In this document: positions 40,904-48,905 of the stretch, one piece after another
How the letters are laid out: every line of letters begins with the position of its first letter
How positions within the stretch are numbered: the stretch's first letter is position 1
Assembly: GCF_024707525.1 (NCBI RefSeq)
Contig: NZ_CP062231.1
Span: 5,493,501-5,557,500 of the forward strand
Origin: Rhizobium sp. TH2
GTDB lineage: Bacteria > Pseudomonadota > Alphaproteobacteria > Rhizobiales > Rhizobiaceae
Direction: 5' to 3'
Length of the DNA: 64,000 nucleotides
Notes under the pieces: generated by a model
Databases searched by the model: none
What the model saw: the letters and a program-made list of their open reading frames with translations, nothing else
Told to the model about the DNA's origin: nothing
Program-made: the position numbers and the translations under genes

Positions 40904-41572
40904 ATGGTGTTGACGCGCAGGGAAACTTTGATTGGTGGTTTGGCGCTCCTTGGAAGTGCTGCCATCGAAAGTCCGGCATTCGCCGCGGCGTCCGATTTCG
41001 CCGGCACCGCCGTCGATAATGGCGTGACGTTCCGGACGACCAATTTCGCCAGGATCGACAAGAAGTGGCGCCGCCAGGTCGTCAAATATTTCTCGAGCGA
41101 GCCCGTCGGCACGGTTGTCGTCGATACCAGGCATCATTTTCTCTACCTGATCATGGAGAACAAGACGGCCATCCGCTACGGCGTAGGCGTCGGCAAGGAT
41201 GGCTTCAAATGGTATGGCCGAGCCACGATCGACGCCAAGACGCTTTGGCCGAAGTGGACGCCGCCGGCCGAGATGCGCAAGCGCCATCCCGAACTGCCCG
41301 AATCCGTCGATGGCGGCTCCTCGAAAAACCCGCTCGGCCCCCGCGCCATGTACCTGCATAACGGCGGCGTCGACACCGGCTACCGCTTCCATGGCACCAT
41401 CGTGCCATCGAGCATCGGCAAGGATGCGTCGAGCGGCTGCATCCGGATGTTCAACGAGGACGCCATCGACCTCTACCAGCGTTGCCCCATCGGCACCGCC
41501 GTGCAGGTCCTGCCGCATATTGCCGACCAGGCCCCGCCAGGCGATCAGGCCAGCCAGACAGTGGTCGAATGA
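40904..41572 (+). CDS. L,D-transpeptidase (YkuD family), exported
   Basis: The 222-residue protein starts with a twin-arginine-like signal (MVLTRRETLIGGLALLGSAA). The YkuD domain spans about residues 65-205, with active-site HGTIVPSSIGKDASSGCIRM (Cys about 183). It forms 3-3 peptidoglycan crosslinks or attaches proteins to murein in the periplasm, as in many rhizobia. It is followed by an OmpA-type lipoprotein gene 14 bp later. Confidence 0.93.
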   Translation: MVLTRRETLIGGLALLGSAAIESPAFAAASDFAGTAVDNGVTFRTTNFARIDKKWRRQVVKYFSSEPVGTVVVDTRHHFLYLIMENKTAIRYGVGVGKDGFKWYGRATIDAKTLWPKWTPPAEMRKRHPELPESVDGGSSKNPLGPRAMYLHNGGVDTGYRFHGTIVPSSIGKDASSGCIRMFNEDAIDLYQRCPIGTAVQVLPHIADQAPPGDQASQTVVE

Positions 41573-41586
41573 GGAATAGTATCCAG

Positions 41587-42123
41587 ATGTCGGCAACAGC
41601 AGAGTACATGAAGCGCCTTGTGGCCGCGGCCGCGCTGGTCGCGCTCGCCGCCTGTTCCACCACCGAAGTCGCCTCCGTGGAGGAACCTCCGGCGGTGCCG
41701 ATGACGGGCCAGACCAACGACCCCGCTCCCGGCTTCGAGACGGTGTCGGCCGGCAGCCAGGAGGATTTCATCCTCAATGTCGGCCGCCGGATTTACTTCC
41801 CCCAGGATTCCGCCGCACTCGATTCCGTTGCCAGGGCGACGCTCGACAGCCAGGCCGCCTGGCTCAACCGAAACCCGAAATGGCTGCTCAAGCTGCAGGG
41901 GTTCTCCGACGATTCCGGCTCCGCGTCCAAGATGAAGACCCTGTCGCAGAAGCGCGCCGATGCCGCGATGGCCTATCTCGCCTCGAAAGGCGTCGACCCG
42001 AGCCGCATGTGGGCCAAGGGTTACGGCAACGACCGCGAAGTCCGCGATTGCAACGATCGCTCGTGCAAGGTGCAGAACCGGCGTGTCGTCTCCAACCTGC
42101 GTACCAAGCCTGAGGAGAGCTGA
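41587..42123 (+). CDS. OmpA/Pal-type peptidoglycan-binding lipoprotein
   Basis: The ~178-residue protein has a lipoprotein signal (AAAALVALAAC). An OmpA-C domain follows, with IYFPQDSAALDSVARATLDSQAAWL, LQGFSDDSGSASKMKTLSQKRADAAMAYL and SRMWAKGYGNDRE, and a C-terminal NRRVV. It anchors the outer membrane to murein. The start at 41587 has GAGGA upstream; 41608 is an alternative. It differs from the canonical Pal by two extra Cys (RDCNDRSCK). Confidence 0.88.
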   Translation: MSATAEYMKRLVAAAALVALAACSTTEVASVEEPPAVPMTGQTNDPAPGFETVSAGSQEDFILNVGRRIYFPQDSAALDSVARATLDSQAAWLNRNPKWLLKLQGFSDDSGSASKMKTLSQKRADAAMAYLASKGVDPSRMWAKGYGNDREVRDCNDRSCKVQNRRVVSNLRTKPEES

Positions 42124-42151
42124 ACGCCGGCTTACCTTCTGAGAGGCGTCC

Positions 42152-42523
42152 TCAGATCCACACGTCGTTCCGCGCCGTCAGCTCGCTTTCGAACTCGCCG
42201 GTATTCTTCACCCCGCGCGGTTCGATCAGCATCATCTTCACCTCGCGTTCGGCATAGGGCTTGTGCTCCTGGCCCTTCGGCACCACGAACATCTCGCCCG
42301 GCCCGACCGTGACCGCCCCATCGCGAAAGTCGATCCTCAGCACGCCGTCGATCACGATGAAGGTCTCGTCGGTATCGGCATGTTGGTGCCACACGAAATC
42401 GCCCTCGATCCGCACGATCTTGAACTGGTAGTCGTTCATCTCGGCCACCACGCGCGGCTGCCACTGGTCGGAAAACAGCGCGAATTTTTGCGTCAGCCGG
42501 ATCGGCTCGTAGGTCTTGGTCAT
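42152..42523 (-). CDS. Cupin-domain protein
   Basis: The ~123-residue small cupin has the first motif WHQHADTDETFIVIDGVLRIDF with the metal His/Glu set and the second motif GEMFVVPKGQEHKPYA. Function is unknown; such proteins bind metal and may be isomerases or sensors. The start is taken at 42523; an adjacent ATG at 42526 is equivalent. It is divergent from the amine oxidase gene. Confidence 0.85.
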   Translation of the reverse strand: MTKTYEPIRLTQKFALFSDQWQPRVVAEMNDYQFKIVRIEGDFVWHQHADTDETFIVIDGVLRIDFRDGAVTVGPGEMFVVPKGQEHKPYAEREVKMMLIEPRGVKNTGEFESELTARNDVWI

Positions 42524-42689
42524 CATCAATCTCCCTGGATTTTCGCGCCAGCCTAACAGTTCCGGCGGCAAGCGTATTGAACGATCGTGCCATCGGTGCG
42601 ATGGCTCGGGCAGGGCCGTCATCGATAGGATGGGCTTGCGCGAAATCTTGTTTTCTGATTGAACATTCATTCAGAATGAGGAATGTCCA

Positions 42690-43982
42690 ATGCCCGCAGC
42701 GACCACCGCCAATCCCTCCCGCCACGACGTGATCGTCATCGGCGCCGGCTTCTCCGGCCTCAGCGCCGCGACCGAGCTCATGGCCATCGGCCTCGACGTG
42801 ATCCTCCTTGAAGCCCGCGACCGGGTTGGCGGCCGGGTCGAATCGAAACTGCTCGCCGATGGCGCCCGCATCGATACCGGTGGCCAGTTCCTCTGCCGCG
42901 ACATGGTGGAGCTCAATGCACTCGCCCGCGCCCACGGCAAGGCGGTCAGCTGGGCCTATAGCGAGGGCGACGAGGTGTTCCAGCCGCCGATCCCGCCGGC
43001 GCGCGGCTATGAAATCTGGGAGGGCGTCGAGGCGCTGCGCGAACATATCATCCGCCTCGACCCCAAAGATCCCGCGCTGGCGGGCCTCACCGTCAGCCAG
43101 TGGATCGCCCGCCAGGCCGGTCTCGACCCGGATGTCGCGGCTGCCTTCCTCCGCCTCGTCGAGGGCCTGTGGTGCCGATCGCCCGACGAGGTCTCCTTCA
43201 CCTGGCTCGCCTCGACGGACACCCGCATCACCAATGAATATTCCGAGATGGAATCCTTCTTGGGCAGCACCATGCACGCGCTGGCCGAGGATGTCGCGGC
43301 CACCCTCGGCGCCCGCCTGCACCTCTCGAGCCCCGTCACAAGCATCGCGCACGGCCCCGATGGCGCCACCGTTTACACGGGCGACACAACGTATGAAGCC
43401 CGCCGCGTCATCATCTCCGTGCCGCCGGTCATGGCGAGCCGCATCACCTACGATCCGCCGCTGCCCGCGACCATAACCGACGCCTTCGCCGCCTGGGGCA
43501 CCGGCCATGTGATCAAGCTCTTCATCCGCTATGCCACCCCGTTCTGGCGCGCCCGCGGCCTCTCCGGCACCGTCATGTGGAGCGCGCCCCAAGGCCTCTA
43601 TGCCTGCGACGCCAGCCGCGAGGGCGTCTCCGGTCTGGTGATGTTCATCGGCGGCAGCTTCGCCAAGTCGTGGCGCGGCCGCCCCGAGGCGGAACTGAAA
43701 ACCTTCATCCGCACCCAGCTCGTCACCGCCTTGGGCGAGGAGGCCGGCAACATCACCGAACTCTCCATCCGCGACTGGACCGACGACACCTGGTCCGGTG
43801 GTGCCTATTCCGACAATGTCATCGATCCCAATGCGGCCGACCCGGAAGCCCCGCTCCGCCTGGGCACCGGCCCCCTCCGCTTCGCCTCGTCGGAACTCTC
43901 GCCCAGCTACCCCGGCTATATCGAAGGCGCGATTGTCATGGGCAGATTTGCGGCGCGCGAGGCGGTACAAGACTTGGCGTGA
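42690..43982 (+). CDS. FAD-dependent amine oxidase (MAO/flavin-containing family)
   Basis: The 430-residue flavoprotein has the FAD dinucleotide motif VIVIGAGFSGLSAATELMA and the GG motif DRVGGRVES near residues 45-53. A substrate/FAD C-terminal region ends YPGYIEGAIVMGRFAAREA. It probably oxidises an amine with O2 to an aldehyde. The substrate is unknown. Confidence 0.88.
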   Translation: MPAATTANPSRHDVIVIGAGFSGLSAATELMAIGLDVILLEARDRVGGRVESKLLADGARIDTGGQFLCRDMVELNALARAHGKAVSWAYSEGDEVFQPPIPPARGYEIWEGVEALREHIIRLDPKDPALAGLTVSQWIARQAGLDPDVAAAFLRLVEGLWCRSPDEVSFTWLASTDTRITNEYSEMESFLGSTMHALAEDVAATLGARLHLSSPVTSIAHGPDGATVYTGDTTYEARRVIISVPPVMASRITYDPPLPATITDAFAAWGTGHVIKLFIRYATPFWRARGLSGTVMWSAPQGLYACDASREGVSGLVMFIGGSFAKSWRGRPEAELKTFIRTQLVTALGEEAGNITELSIRDWTDDTWSGGAYSDNVIDPNAADPEAPLRLGTGPLRFASSELSPSYPGYIEGAIVMGRFAAREAVQDLA

Positions 43983-44001
43983 ACTACCGAGGCCGCTGGC
44001 T

Positions 44002-44124
44002 CCCGCTTCTCCCCTTGGGGAGAAGATGCCCGAAGGGCAGATGAGGGGTGCGCGAAGCGCGGACCGCGAGGGAACCCCTCATCGCCTCGCTTTGCTCGGC
44101 ACTTCTCCCCAAGGGGAGAAGCGG
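44002..44124. repeat. Palindromic repeat, family 1, copy A
   Basis: The element begins with the palindrome CTTCTCCCCTTGGGGAGAAG (44006-44025) and ends with CTTCTCCCCAAGGGGAGAAG (44102-44121). An internal inverted pair ATGAGGGGT / ACCCCTCAT lies at 44041 and 44074, and a GCGCGAAGCGC hairpin in the middle. A second copy is at 48773-48899. It lies between the amine oxidase and cfa genes. Confidence 0.85.
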
Positions 44125-44241
44125 ACGCCGCGTGTGTATGAAACGTACTGTCCCATCCCCGGCACGATAACCCCTTGCCCCTACATCCGATTTCTCTAAA
44201 GTCCGTGTCATCCTAGAGCCCGGGACGAGCAAGGAGACCGC

Positions 44242-45495
44242 ATGCCATCCACCACATCCACGATGATGAAAAAGATCGTCCGCAAAGGCTCGCTCCGCCT
44301 CACGCTCCCCTCGGGCGCGTCCCACACATTCGGCGATGGCTCGGAGGATACCATCGCCATCCGCGTCACCGATGACGAGGCCGATCGCGCCATCGCCACC
44401 GATCCGGCTTTAAAACTCGGCGAGATGTATATGGAAGGCCGGCTGATCCTCGAGGAAGGCAATATCTTCGATTTCCTGTCGCTGCTCGCCCGCAATGGCA
44501 TCCGCAAGGCCGCCACGCCGCGCATGGTGGCGCAGGGGCTCGCCCGCATCCTCGCCTTCCAGGCCTCGTCCCGCCTGCCGATCAATCGCAACCTCAGGAA
44601 TGTCTCGCACCATTACGATCTCTCGGCCAAGCTGTTCGATCTCTTCCTCGACGAGGACTGGCAATATTCCTGCGCCTATTTCGAGCCGCGCGAGATCAGC
44701 CTCGATGAGGCTCAGCTCGCCAAGAAGCGCCACATCGCCGCCAAGCTCCAGCTCCAGCCGGGCAATCGCGTGCTGGAGATCGGCTCGGGCTGGGGCGGGC
44801 TCGGCATGTATCTCGCCGAATCCTCCGGCGTCGATGTCACCGGCATCACGCTGTCGGAGGAGCAGCTGAAGGTTTCCCGCACCCGCGCGCAAAAGCGCGG
44901 GCTGGCGGAAAAAGTCCGCTTCGAGCTCACCGATTACCGCGATCTCAAGGGCCAGTACGATCGCATCGTCTCGGTCGGCATGTTCGAGCATGTCGGCGTC
45001 GGCAATTTCCGCAATTTCTTCCGCAAGATCTCCCAGGTGCTGGATAAGCACGGCGTCATGGTCCTGCATTCCATCGGCCGCACGAAGCCGAACTACGCCA
45101 CCAATCCCTTCATTGAGAAATACATCTTCCCCGGCGGCTACATCCCCTCGCTCGCCGAAGTCCTGCCGGCGGTGGAAAAGGCCGGCCTGCTGGTCAAGGA
45201 TATCGAGATCCTGCCCATGCACTATGCCTGGACGCTGCGCGCCTGGCGCGATCGCTTCGTGGCCAATCGCGACCAGGCCGTCGCCCTCTACGACGAAAAC
45301 TTCTTCCGCATGTGGGAATTCTACCTCGCCGCCTCAGAAGTCGCCTTCCGCCACGACCGCCTGTTCATCTTCCAGATCCAGCTCGCAAGGCACCAGGACA
45401 TGGTGCCGTTTGATCGGAATTATATAGCGCGGCGGGAGGCGGAGCTCAGGGAGTTCGAGGCGGGGAGACGGGGGTTGGAGAGGGTGGAGTTTTGA
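44242..45495 (+). CDS. cfa: Cyclopropane-fatty-acyl-phospholipid synthase
   Basis: The 417-residue SAM-dependent enzyme adds a methylene to unsaturated phospholipid chains. The SAM motif VLEIGSGWGGLGMYLAE is near residue 175, after HYDLSAKLFDLFLDEDWQYSCAYF. The later VSVGMFEHVGVGNF and the C-terminal HYAWTLRAWRDRF belong to the family too. Length is normal. It is the last typical chromosomal gene before the AT-rich retron. Confidence 0.95.
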   Translation: MPSTTSTMMKKIVRKGSLRLTLPSGASHTFGDGSEDTIAIRVTDDEADRAIATDPALKLGEMYMEGRLILEEGNIFDFLSLLARNGIRKAATPRMVAQGLARILAFQASSRLPINRNLRNVSHHYDLSAKLFDLFLDEDWQYSCAYFEPREISLDEAQLAKKRHIAAKLQLQPGNRVLEIGSGWGGLGMYLAESSGVDVTGITLSEEQLKVSRTRAQKRGLAEKVRFELTDYRDLKGQYDRIVSVGMFEHVGVGNFRNFFRKISQVLDKHGVMVLHSIGRTKPNYATNPFIEKYIFPGGYIPSLAEVLPAVEKAGLLVKDIEILPMHYAWTLRAWRDRFVANRDQAVALYDENFFRMWEFYLAASEVAFRHDRLFIFQIQLARHQDMVPFDRNYIARREAELREFEAGRRGLERVEF

Positions 45496-45576
45496 GGAAG
45501 AGAGAGCGTCGCCCCTGCCTTACGTACAGCAGAACGTGCAGCGGCATCTTAAGCGGTTGATACTCCTCCAATATGC

Positions 45577-45607
45577 TTGACATTACTTTCGACGTATGGT
45601 GTGTAAA
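45577..45607 (+). promoter_or_regulatory. Candidate promoter of the retron
   Basis: A perfect -35 TTGACA (45577-45582) is followed 19 bp later by TGTAAA (45602-45607) as a weak -10. Transcription would begin about 45613, at the left end of the a1 repeat, which fits retron RNAs whose 5' end is near a1. Confidence 0.5.
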
Positions 45608-45610
45608 CTA

Positions 45611-45790
45611 CACTCTTTACGCGTTTAGAGTCAGCGGTAATCCGTTGCATCACGTCGGGCGGTAAGCCAGACGGTCTAAAATTGTGGAGATTTGACGGCA
45701 GGAAGCTAGCTCGGGATTCACCTCTCGCTGCGCTCGCCTACGGCCGGTGAATCCCGAGCTAGCTTCCTGCCTTTCGGGGGTAAAGAGTAT
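45611..45790 (+). ncRNA. Retron msr-msd RNA (primer-template RNA)
   Basis: The repeat a1 (ACTCTTTAC, 45612-45620) pairs with a2 (GTAAAGAGT, 45780-45788). The G directly after a1 (45621) would be the branching nucleotide. The msr part shows two short hairpins: CGG-TAAT-CCG near 45640, and CGTC.GGC-GGTAA-GCC.GACG near 45653-45673. The msd part is a perfect 26-bp inverted repeat (arms 45697-45722 and 45746-45771; 23-nt loop). Reverse transcription should start next to a2 and give msDNA of about 75-85 nt with a long stem. This layout is that of type II retrons such as Ec86. Confidence 0.88.
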
Positions 45791-45792
45791 TA

Positions 45793-46746
45793 TTGTCAAC
45801 GCCACTGTCGCTAATAAATTTCTTTCGCGAGCTAGACTTTGAGGCGGTGACAGTTCGTCGCCCGGCGAACATTGTGTTTTTCTGTGGCGGTCGCTTCAGT
45901 GATGTAGGCGAGGAAACGCGCACCTTGCGGCACTACTTGCTTCGCGAGCGAAATATCGGGGCGCGCCTATCCGCAAGAGTGGTATTGGCAGAAACCGCCA
46001 ATCAACTGTATCGTGATTCTGAATACCGAGATTTGATCACTTTTGAAGAAGACATTGCTACCGTAGCTTGTCTGGTGCTGATTATAGTGGAGAGCGCTGG
46101 TTCTCTTGCTGAGCTAGGAGCATTTGCGACCTCAGATATTATTCGGCCGTCCACAGCAATTATCATAAAATCGGACTTCGAAAATAGTGAATCTTTTGTC
46201 AGATTTGGGCCAGTCCAAAAACTTTTGCTTGAAACCGGAGATCGAGTGGCTTTCTATCCTTGGAAATGCAGAAAAGATGAAACTATTATCAAGAGTTCAG
46301 TTAAAAACCACGTCCAGGCTATTACCTCTTTTATCAATGCTCAACTGAGGGCAAAGCCAAACTCCTTTCTATGCAAAACGGCTCCTTCCTTTAAGATTTT
46401 TGCTGTTTTATTTTGGGTAATACATCTATCGAAGGCGATATCAATTTCGGAAATCGAGACATATCTGAATGATATGGGAGAGCCGATTGACAGGAAAAAT
46501 CTCAAAAATAAGCTATATTGTTTGAAAGTCGTTGGATGGATTGATAAATACTCATACGGGAATAAGGAGTATTGGCACCCGCTGGTGGATGCAGATCCTA
46601 TCTCAAGGTATGTATACGTAAAAGCAGCGAAAGAGAGAAACACTGCGCGCAGAAAGCTTGAGGTGTTGGCGGACATCCGCAAGGATTTGAAGACCAGAAC
46701 TCATGTTGCGAAATATGTTAATCAGCATATGGAGCGACCGAAATGA
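45793..46746 (+). CDS. Retron effector: NDT-like domain with C-terminal DNA-binding-like region (Ec86/St85 type)
   Basis: The 317-residue protein has a nucleoside 2-deoxyribosyltransferase-like fold in residues ~25-190. FFCGGRFSDVGEETRTL is the start, and ESAGSLAELGAF (E100, E107) the likely active site. Residues ~195-310 look like a winged-helix region (ISEIETYLNDMGEPIDRKNLKNKLYCLKVVG). This is the effector of type II-A retrons, kept inactive by the RT-msDNA complex and released in phage infection to deplete NAD or nucleotides. It starts at TTG 45793, with its ribosome site inside the a2 repeat, and overlaps the RT start by 4 bp. Composition is AT-rich. Confidence 0.85.
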   Translation: MSTPLSLINFFRELDFEAVTVRRPANIVFFCGGRFSDVGEETRTLRHYLLRERNIGARLSARVVLAETANQLYRDSEYRDLITFEEDIATVACLVLIIVESAGSLAELGAFATSDIIRPSTAIIIKSDFENSESFVRFGPVQKLLLETGDRVAFYPWKCRKDETIIKSSVKNHVQAITSFINAQLRAKPNSFLCKTAPSFKIFAVLFWVIHLSKAISISEIETYLNDMGEPIDRKNLKNKLYCLKVVGWIDKYSYGNKEYWHPLVDADPISRYVYVKAAKERNTARRKLEVLADIRKDLKTRTHVAKYVNQHMERPK

Positions 46747-47675
46747 GTCTCCTGGATGATTTGGTCTTTCACACTGGGCTTAGTTACGATGAGCTGATCC
46801 AAATCGTAGTTACGGCACCGAAGCGGTATAAGGTGTATTCCATCCCCAAAAAGTCAGGTGGCGAACGTATAATCGCGCACCCAGCTAGAGAGATTAAGGC
46901 CCTACAATGGGTTTTAATGGATTCGTTGTTGCGGACCCTGCCAGTGCACGAGGCTGCGTCCGCGTACAAAAAAGGTGCCAGCATAAAGAAGAATGCTGAA
47001 GCACATATCAATGCAAAAGTGATTCTCAAATTGGATTTCAGAAATTTTTTTAATAGTATCCGGCCGGTAGACTGGAGAAATTATGTAAAGAACAATAATA
47101 TTTCGCTATCAACAAGTGATGTCGAGATTTGCACTAGAATACTATTTTGGGGTGCGGGAACTTCGAGCCCGATATGTCTTTCGGTGGGAGCGCCATCGTC
47201 TCCAATTCTTACTAACATATTGTTGTACCGGTTAGACGATCTGATCGACGAATTGTGTAAGAAACTAGATGTTGTTTATACGAGGTATGCAGATGACATC
47301 ACTTGCTCAGCTGACGACATAAATGCGATTGTGATCGCAGAAAAGGGTATATCTAGGATACTATCAAATCTATCGTCGCCAAAATTAAGGCTCAACAAAG
47401 ATAAGAGAGGTCTATTTACTAGAGGCAATAGAATGTCAGTCACTGGTATAATAATTACTCCAGAAGAAAAGCTATCTCTAGGTCGCGATAGAAAGCGAAT
47501 GATCTCCTCAATGTTGCATAAATTTTCTATAAATTGCTTGGGACGTGATGATATTCTAAAGCTGCGTGGCTATATAGCTTTCGCTCGGGATTGCGAACCT
47601 GAGTTCGTCGATCGGCTCGACAAGAAATACGGAGCGGAAGTCCGCATCGCATTGCTGTCATTTGGTAGCAAATAA
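46743..47675 (+). CDS. Retron reverse transcriptase
   Basis: The 310-residue RT carries the retron marks: NAEAH (NAxxH motif, 84-88) followed by the first catalytic Asp in KLDFRNFFNSI (D98), SVGAPSSPILTN (149-158), YADD (182-185) and VTG (233-235). It lacks maturase and endonuclease domains, so it is not a group II intron RT. It makes msDNA from the 45.6-45.8 kb RNA. ATGA overlap with the effector shows one operon. Strong AT richness marks it as acquired. Confidence 0.95.
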   Translation: MSLLDDLVFHTGLSYDELIQIVVTAPKRYKVYSIPKKSGGERIIAHPAREIKALQWVLMDSLLRTLPVHEAASAYKKGASIKKNAEAHINAKVILKLDFRNFFNSIRPVDWRNYVKNNNISLSTSDVEICTRILFWGAGTSSPICLSVGAPSSPILTNILLYRLDDLIDELCKKLDVVYTRYADDITCSADDINAIVIAEKGISRILSNLSSPKLRLNKDKRGLFTRGNRMSVTGIIITPEEKLSLGRDRKRMISSMLHKFSINCLGRDDILKLRGYIAFARDCEPEFVDRLDKKYGAEVRIALLSFGSK

Positions 47676-47771
47676 GATTTGCGCTGGATTTTCGTATCTC
47701 AGCACGAGCCATTAGATAGATTGTAGGAAAAAATTCCTCACCCATCTTCCCAAACCCCCAACTCCATGCCA

Positions 47772-48120
47772 TAATCCCTCCCGTTCCGCATCGGCTACAC
47801 CTTGAGGCGTCAGGGCGAGGCGGGACCGGTGACCGGTGTGGAGAAGCGACGTAAGTCTCCATGCAGGGCGTCCGCGAGAAGGGCCAGTCCTCTGGGGACG
47901 GCAGCCGAAAGGCTGAGTTTCGCCCCGGACGTGCGCTGTAGCGCACACATTATCGTTCTCCAGTCCCGAAAGGATGGAGATACGGGGGCAGTGCTGGCGA
48001 GTTCGGGGATGGAGACACCGCATAACGGGGCACGGCGACGTGTCTTAACGGCCGCGAAAGCGGTCATATAATCCGGCACGGAGACGTGCCCCGGCCGATC
48101 TCCTTTGTCCAGACGAAGGG
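47772..48120 (+). ncRNA. Candidate structured non-coding RNA region
   Basis: The 537-bp gap (47676-48212) between the retron RT and the next gene contains a dense series of hairpins. They are CAGCC-GAAA-GGCTG (47902-47915), GTGCGCT-GT-AGCGCAC (47931-47946), a CTCCA..TGGAG stem (about 47959-47979), GCACG-GCGA-CGTG (48030), CCGC-GAAA-GCGG (48052-48063), GGCACG-GAGA-CGTGCC (48075-48090) and CCTTTGTC-CA-GACGAAGG (about 48102-48119). Several have GNRA loops. Open frames here are arginine/serine-rich with no family match. It might be a large RNA or the leader of the next gene. It is not RNase P or tmRNA by conserved sequence. Confidence 0.4.
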
Positions 48121-48212
48121 ATCGAGAGCCAGAATGCATCACACCACGGACGAAACCCGCCGCGTGAACGCAATCCCATGTCTGACACCCTCCAAAGCCC
48201 GAAAGGAGCCTC

Positions 48213-48755
48213 ATGTCCACCTCGTCCTGGTCCCTCACCCCTCGCGAACATGACCGCCTCGCGCGCCGCACCGCTGAAATGCTGGCGCTGCCGGAAATGG
48301 TCTGCGACAAGCGCCTGTGCCGGCGCACCCACGTCTGCGAATTCTTCGACAACAAGAGCGGCAAGCGCTGGTGTCTTCGCCGCCTCGACCCCGAAGCGCG
48401 CGCCGCCTGGGATGAACTCCATGCCATCGTCATCAAGATCGCCGATCTCGTTCATCTCAGGGAGCCCGCGCGCGACCCGCGCCGCCGCGAACTCGAGGAG
48501 GCCGCCATCGAAATCGTCAGCGCCGTCCCGCTGCACGACCCCGTATGCCACCTGTTCAGACTCTGGCTCAAGGCCTATCGCGCCGCCGCATCGGAGGAAA
48601 CTGATGGCCGCAACCCCCATCGCCCGACACTTCCGGCTCCCGCCGCGCCGGAAATCCGCGCCGACGACGAGGTGCTGAATCTCAGGGAGAGCGAGAGCGG
48701 CCAGTTCGTGGTGCCGGATCATGCGGATCTGGATGATTGGAGGAACTACAAATGA
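48213..48755 (+). CDS. Hypothetical protein with Cys motif
   Basis: The 180-residue protein has a conserved-looking block CDKRLCRRTHVCEFFDNKSGKRWCLRR (about 31-57) with Cys spaced x4, x5 and x11, possibly zinc-binding. Helical sequence (AAWDELHAIVIKIADLVHL) and an acidic tail follow. AAGGAG lies just upstream of the ATG. No function is assigned. The upstream RNA-like region may be its leader. Confidence 0.6.
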   Translation: MSTSSWSLTPREHDRLARRTAEMLALPEMVCDKRLCRRTHVCEFFDNKSGKRWCLRRLDPEARAAWDELHAIVIKIADLVHLREPARDPRRRELEEAAIEIVSAVPLHDPVCHLFRLWLKAYRAAASEETDGRNPHRPTLPAPAAPEIRADDEVLNLRESESGQFVVPDHADLDDWRNYK

Positions 48756-48772
48756 AGGGGCAAAACGCTTGC

Positions 48773-48899
48773 TCCCGCTTCTCCCCTTGGGGAGAAGGTG
48801 GTCCGAAGGACCGGATGAGGGGTTGCGCGAAGCGCGATTGCGAGCAGATGGGAACCCCTCATCTGCCCTGCGGGCATCTTCTCCCCAAGGGGAGAAGAG
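48773..48899. repeat. Palindromic repeat, family 1, copy B
   Basis: It has the same plan as the element at 44.0 kb: CTTCTCCCCTTGGGGAGAAG at 48778-48797, CTTCTCCCCAAGGGGAGAAG at 48878-48897, with ATGAGGGGTT and AACCCCTCAT inside and a GCGCGAAGCGC hairpin. It lies between convergent genes (the Cys-motif gene and the EamA transporter). Confidence 0.85.
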
Positions 48900-48905
48900 G
48901 GAGGC

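Noticed and set aside
45721..45771. The palindrome before the effector as a simple terminator
   Set aside because: It is too long and perfect, lies between matching a1/a2 repeats and directly precedes a co-oriented effector-RT pair.
46743..47675. Group II intron or diversity-generating RT
   Set aside because: No maturase/endonuclease domains, no intron domain V hairpin nearby and no template/variable repeat pair; the NAxxH and VTG motifs point to a retron.
47802..48071. 89-residue frame in the hairpin-rich region as a protein gene
   Set aside because: It has no ribosome site or recognisable domain; the strong stem-loop content explains the sequence better.
47772..48120. RNase P RNA or tmRNA
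   Set aside because: The conserved RNase P GAGGAAAGTCC block and the tmRNA tRNA-like ends were not found.
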